Source of the DNA: Candidatus Saccharibacteria bacterium UBA1932
GTDB taxonomy: Bacteria > Patescibacteriota > Saccharimonadia > Saccharimonadales > Saccharimonadaceae
Assembly (NCBI GenBank): GCA_002337095.1
Contig: DDFI01000011.1
Span: 1 to 33,882 of the forward strand
Direction: 5' to 3'
Length of the DNA: 33,882 nucleotides
Positions 31,002-33,882 of the stretch are shown here, piece after piece (within the stretch, counting starts at the first letter, position 1; every line of letters starts with the position of its first letter). The notes under the pieces are model-generated. The model saw only the letters and a program-made list of their open reading frames with translations. It did no database searches and was not told the DNA's origin. A program made the position numbers and the translations under genes.

Positions 31002-31195
31002 ATCACATAATTATCATCTGTTGAAGGTCCGACCTTCTGTGGCTTGGACTCATACCGCTCCATCAGCTCCCCATAAGCATCAACATCCCCATTAACAACA
31101 CGGGCAACTATGGTCTGGTCCTGATTTATGGATTCATCTGGCATTTCTTCATTATGGCAGGTTGGCGGCTGATTCGTATCAGAAGTTTTATACAT
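30998..31195 (-). pseudogene. ECF sigma factor fragment cut by the RAYT unit
   Basis: A 65-residue frame. Residues about 26-52 (DQTIVARVVNGDVDAYGEL, then MERYESK) are the start of sigma-70 region 2 of an ECF sigma factor. At 31036 the frame enters the inverted repeat of the RAYT unit and ends in SKPQKVGPSTDDNYVI. The missing part of region 2, and region 4, are not found in any frame of the minus strand just beyond the left end (30260-30349). The rest was probably lost. The ATG at 31195 is preferred over a longer frame to 31237. Confidence 0.75.
31017..31036 (-). repeat. Right terminal inverted repeat of the RAYT unit
   Basis: The exact reverse complement of 30350-30369. It overlaps the end of the truncated sigma factor frame. 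Confidence 0.85.
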
Positions 31196-31246
31196 TATTT
31201 TCGTCCTACGCTTGAGTATATAGGTAGTACAACCCAAACAGTTATT

Positions 31247-31777
31247 TTATTTCAACAATTTTCTGTTTATTATTTTTTGATTTTTGAAAACAATTTTTCC
31301 CCGTCTCATCTCTTGTTCGTCCCAATATAACTCATCTTGCGCAGCAGCCCACGGTCTTTCTATTCCGCAGTAAAACAAACATACGCCGCCTTTCGATGTC
31401 CGCCACCTCCGGCTCATCCACGGAGGACGCACTACTTCGCTGCTTCTATTAAAATAATCATACTCGGACACAGTATCACCCTCGTCATGATCGCCAATAC
31501 CAGGTGCGTAAAAAGCAATATCGTTGAGTTTTTGTCGTGCGTTCCATAGATACTCCTTGCTCGTCATTGTGTAGTATTGATCGTCAGGAAACGCCAGCAC
31601 CGTCTGAAGAACATACCTTGCACGCCCCCGGCTAGTCGAATGATTTGCCCTTGGGACTCGCAGGTTCATAATTTCCTGCAGCACTACCATACCCATTGCT
31701 TCTTGCCGGTCAATTTCGTCCCAGACTTCCCGCAATCCGTCAATCCCCTGTGGATTAAAGCGTTCTGTTCTATACAT
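31247..31777 (-). CDS. Hypothetical protein, 176 aa
   Basis: A soluble protein rich in Arg, Glu, Asp and aromatic residues. Parts include REVWDEIDRQEAMGMVVLQE, RGRARYVLQTVLAFPDDQYY and RPWAAAQDELYWDEQEMRRG. I do not recognise a family and see no membrane segment. An ATG at 31777 is preferred over a GTG at 31783. It lies upstream of the broken sigma gene on the same strand and may have been its operon partner. Confidence 0.65.
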   Translation of the reverse strand: MYRTERFNPQGIDGLREVWDEIDRQEAMGMVVLQEIMNLRVPRANHSTSRGRARYVLQTVLAFPDDQYYTMTSKEYLWNARQKLNDIAFYAPGIGDHDEGDTVSEYDYFNRSSEVVRPPWMSRRWRTSKGGVCLFYCGIERPWAAAQDELYWDEQEMRRGKIVFKNQKIINRKLLK

Positions 31778-31906
31778 TGTCACTTGACCCCATCATATTA
31801 TTGTTTCAGGTAATTATATAACCTTATAGCCGCTCTCAAAACCATAAGTCTTTTAAAATATACCGTGGTCATGGTCAAGTTTATGACCTGTTATTCATAG
31901 ATGTTG

Positions 31907-31912
31907 TACAAT
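31907..31912 (+). promoter_or_regulatory. -10 box of the GH-A-like gene
   Basis: TACAAT 6 nt before the ATG at 31919. The alternative ATG at 31901 would lie inside the promoter. Confidence 0.5.
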
Positions 31913-31918
31913 AAGAGC

Positions 31919-32896
31919 ATGAGCTTTTCGCGGCGATTATTCCGAGCCAGTAATTCAACTCCGTCTACTACGCCGCCCGGGCCTTCAGACCCAGTAGCAT
32001 TTTCAACCGCGACAGGGAGAGCTATCCCCGACACATTATATGGCGTAACTACCGAGTACATTACGCAGCTATCTGATTTAAGTATGTCGCTTTCAAGACA
32101 TACCAAACGCCCGTGCATACGAATCGTTTTTCAACCGGGGATGAGCGCCTCAGAATACTCGTCCGCCGTCAGCACGATGCGAAACTCAAGTTATATTTTT
32201 GGCCAGCTCTATGACTCCACAGCCTTTCAAGAGGCCTCGATTTCTCAAATCCAGCAAAAAACCCGCAACTTCCTCGATACGTTTGGCGAGAATATCGATA
32301 TTTACGAGATTGGCAATGAGCTAAACGGCGAATGGGTCGGATCGTCACAATCCGAAATCGACAGCAAAGTTATCGCTATATACGATGTTATCAAAAATGA
32401 ATACTCATCGCTAAAGATTCGTACCGCCATCACGCTCAACTATTGGCCAAACAGCAATTACTACGCCCAATCATGGGAAAATACAGAAACGTACGCCGCA
32501 AATATGCCAGCCAAACTCCGTAGTGGTGCGGACTATCTCCTCCTCAGCTTTTACGAAACGGCTGGTAACCCGATATACTATCCGACTAACCAGGATTTTG
32601 TATCAATCCTCACCAAAATGGCCAACAACTTCCCCAATGCCAAGGTAGGTATCGGAGAGATCGGCGCACAAGGCGCAGTCGACGGCTTACCCAGAGACCC
32701 GACATTAGCTGACAAACAACGTATCGCCAACCGTTACTACGGCATGCACAACGACGTCAAAAACCTTCTCGGTTCTATCGGCAACCGTTACATTGGCGGC
32801 TACTTTTGGTGGTATTATTTCCAAGACTGCGTGCCGTATAACAAATCAGGTTCACTATGGCCAACCTTGGAGTCAAATTTCAATAATTATTCATGA
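31919..32896 (+). CDS. Clan GH-A-like glycosidase, family unknown
   Basis: A 325-residue protein with the features of a (beta/alpha)8 glycosidase. IDIYEIGNELNGEW has the Asn-Glu pair typical of the acid/base residue at the end of strand 4, and NAKVGIGEIGAQG fits the nucleophile Glu at the end of strand 7. YIGGYFWWYYFQDC is strand 8. The first 35 residues are Ser/Thr/Pro-rich, and no signal peptide or membrane helix is seen. The substrate is unknown. The ATG at 31919 follows a TACAAT box by 6 nt, so the message is probably leaderless and the N-terminus complete. It has no close neighbour on its strand. Confidence 0.8.
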   Translation: MSFSRRLFRASNSTPSTTPPGPSDPVAFSTATGRAIPDTLYGVTTEYITQLSDLSMSLSRHTKRPCIRIVFQPGMSASEYSSAVSTMRNSSYIFGQLYDSTAFQEASISQIQQKTRNFLDTFGENIDIYEIGNELNGEWVGSSQSEIDSKVIAIYDVIKNEYSSLKIRTAITLNYWPNSNYYAQSWENTETYAANMPAKLRSGADYLLLSFYETAGNPIYYPTNQDFVSILTKMANNFPNAKVGIGEIGAQGAVDGLPRDPTLADKQRIANRYYGMHNDVKNLLGSIGNRYIGGYFWWYYFQDCVPYNKSGSLWPTLESNFNNYS

Positions 32897-32900
32897 CACA

Positions 32901-33240
32901 TCAAACGGCAGGTCGTATACGCATCGGAACAGGATTTGCTTGTACATCAACTTGTTTTGCGATAACTACAGTACGGTTTGTACTCGCAGGTTTGTAGGCA
33001 ATTTCAGCCTTATCTGCAGACTTGCTGACGCGCAGACATTCATTAGTCCAAAGGTAATCAACATCCGGTCTGCTATGGTAGGTCAATCACCTGCTCATTT
33101 TTTTGTGGATGAATCCCCAAACGTTCCGAATTGTCTATGGGTCGATTGCTGAGCGTGCTGCCTTCGAGAACACCGAACTGAGCAGCGATAACTAGACAGG
33201 CTATAACGGCTCTGTTGACATAGGCTAGGTAAGACCACAC
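32901..33240 (-). pseudogene. Decayed ORF next to the IS element (low confidence)
   Basis: Two short minus-strand frames join end to end: one with a hydrophobic stretch (NRAVIACLVIAAQFGVL) that stops near 33073, and one starting near 33086 (RPDVDYLWTNECLRVSKSAD onward) that stops at 32901. Read together with one frameshift they would give a small membrane or exported protein whose N-terminus is removed by the IS. I cannot name it. The spacer 32897-33280 holds nothing else I recognise. Confidence 0.3.
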
Positions 33241-33366
33241 TTGATAAATTGAGATAAAGTGCATGTGGGCTCAAGAAGTGTCAAGCTCCCCTTTCTTGCA
33301 ACACTCGTTCTAAACTTTTTGGTTGTTGGTTTTGCTCTTTGAGCCGAGCGGCGTAAGCCGCTGGGC

Positions 33367-33882
33367 TCATTTGAGGCTGAGATGTATTCGTTCGTGGTTG
33401 TAGTAAAAGATAGCCATAGCGACGGCCTCATGGAATCGGGCGAGATCTTGGTGTCGGTTAAGGTTGCCGAGCTCAAGCTTGAAGTTGCCAAACCAGCGCT
33501 CCATGAAGCCGTTTTGCCAGGGGCTCGCGCGTTTGCTGCAGCTGAGCGTTATCTCCATTCTCTGACAAAGTTCCTGGTGCTTGCAGCTCAGATACTCGCT
33601 CCCTTGGTCGCTATGGAGTATCGCAGGGCTTGGATATTTACTCAGGGTGTCGAGGACAGCAGCGAGCGTCAGCTCGCTACTGTGTCTGGTGCCGAGCCGC
33701 CAGCCGACGACCTGTCTCGTTTTGAGATCGAGCACGACCGCTAGATTGTATTCCTCGCCATGGAAGTGGAGATGGGTAAAGTCTTGTGCCCAAGCCCCGG
33801 CATCGGTCATGGGCCGGTAGCTTTGTCCGGCTTGCGGCTTGCTCGCATCGCGGAAGACAACAAAACGCTTCAAGGCGTTCGG
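33367..33882 (-). CDS. IS3-type DDE transposase, partial, frameshifted end
   Basis: The frame runs off the right edge. It is an integrase-core transposase of the IS3 OrfB type: WAQDFTHLHFHGEEYNLAVV has the first Asp, LHSDQGSEYLS the second, and NGFMERWFGNFKLEL the catalytic Glu. The frame stops at 33367 just after ERIHLSLK. In the next frame MSPAAYAARLKEQ and about 16 more residues continue to a stop at 33281, and this is exactly how IS3 transposases end. One missing base near 33369, or a shift in translation, separates them. The IS right end lies near 33240-33280. The N-terminal part and any OrfA are outside the window. Confidence 0.9.
   Translation of the reverse strand, partial: PNALKRFVVFRDASKPQAGQSYRPMTDAGAWAQDFTHLHFHGEEYNLAVVLDLKTRQVVGWRLGTRHSSELTLAAVLDTLSKYPSPAILHSDQGSEYLSCKHQELCQRMEITLSCSKRASPWQNGFMERWFGNFKLELGNLNRHQDLARFHEAVAMAIFYYNHERIHLSLK

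Larger units (their letters stand above)
30350..31036 (+). mobile_element. RAYT transposable unit with 20-bp terminal inverted repeats
   Basis: The two ends, 30350-30369 and 31017-31036, are perfect 20-bp inverted repeats. They enclose one gene, a REP-associated tyrosine transposase, and its promoter. Each end contains the small palindrome AAGGTC-S-GACCTT (S is G on the left, C on the right), like the REP palindromes that RAYT proteins recognise. The right end lies inside the reading frame of an ECF sigma factor, which is cut off there. Confidence 0.75.

Noticed and set aside
33225..33491. 88-aa minus-strand frame across the transposase end
   Set aside because: It is a third-frame shadow of the IS3 transposase and carries no motif.
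1..33882. Recoding of UGA as Gly or Trp, as in some Patescibacteria
   Set aside because: UGA ends several well-supported genes at the expected place (murT, the Clp-like gene, the first pilin gene), so the standard code holds.
1..33882. CRISPR array or cas genes
   Set aside because: No regularly spaced repeats and no Cas-like proteins are visible.

Overview
The window reads as a chromosomal segment of a Patescibacteria/CPR bacterium, most likely a Candidatus Saccharibacteria (TM7) member. This is inferred from gene content: Gram-positive-type peptidoglycan genes (murT-gatD, murA, murB), a type IV pilin operon, a SHMT, and a streamlined set of tRNA genes with encoded CCA. No 16S rRNA is present to confirm it. 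The standard code is used: UGA is a stop (for example murT) and Trp is UGG. Many genes have a -10 box 6-8 nt before the AUG, which suggests frequent leaderless transcription.

Region 1 (1-6588) is visibly AT-richer than what follows and looks like the right end of an integrated element. It holds a large protein with a C-terminal HEPN-like RNxxxH motif, a strongly structured RNA with a predicted pseudoknot, a PASTA-like membrane protein, a Panacea-domain antitoxin with an unknown partner, and a small ORF translationally coupled to a large serine recombinase. The recombinase stop codon lies inside the 3' end of tRNA-Pro(UGG). This tRNA carries a covarying A19-U56 tertiary pair in place of G19-C56.

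Region 2 (6589-29780) is the GC-richer core. A structured spacer is followed by a GT-C glycosyltransferase and a convergent OpgC-like membrane acyltransferase. Next come gatD and murT (D-Glu amidation of lipid II). A membrane protein, a membrane-anchored degenerate Clp-like AAA+ ATPase and a P1B-type ATPase form one overlapping operon. A YpfJ-type metallopeptidase, a TspO-related membrane protein and four tRNAs follow. An XRE-MurA fusion, glyA, a secreted SGNH hydrolase, a four-gene pilin operon, murB, and a large glycosidase-like DUF4832-type protein complete it.

Region 3 (29780-33882) is accessory again. It contains a TM2-like protein, a RAYT transposase bounded by perfect 20-bp inverted repeats that has interrupted an ECF sigma gene, and a hypothetical gene. 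It also has a clan GH-A-like glycosidase, a decayed ORF and a partial IS3-type transposase with a frameshifted C-terminus.

The most interesting candidates are the pseudoknotted RNA next to the HEPN-like gene, the RAYT unit, the degenerate membrane Clp-like ATPase, and the recurring leaderless promoter geometry.
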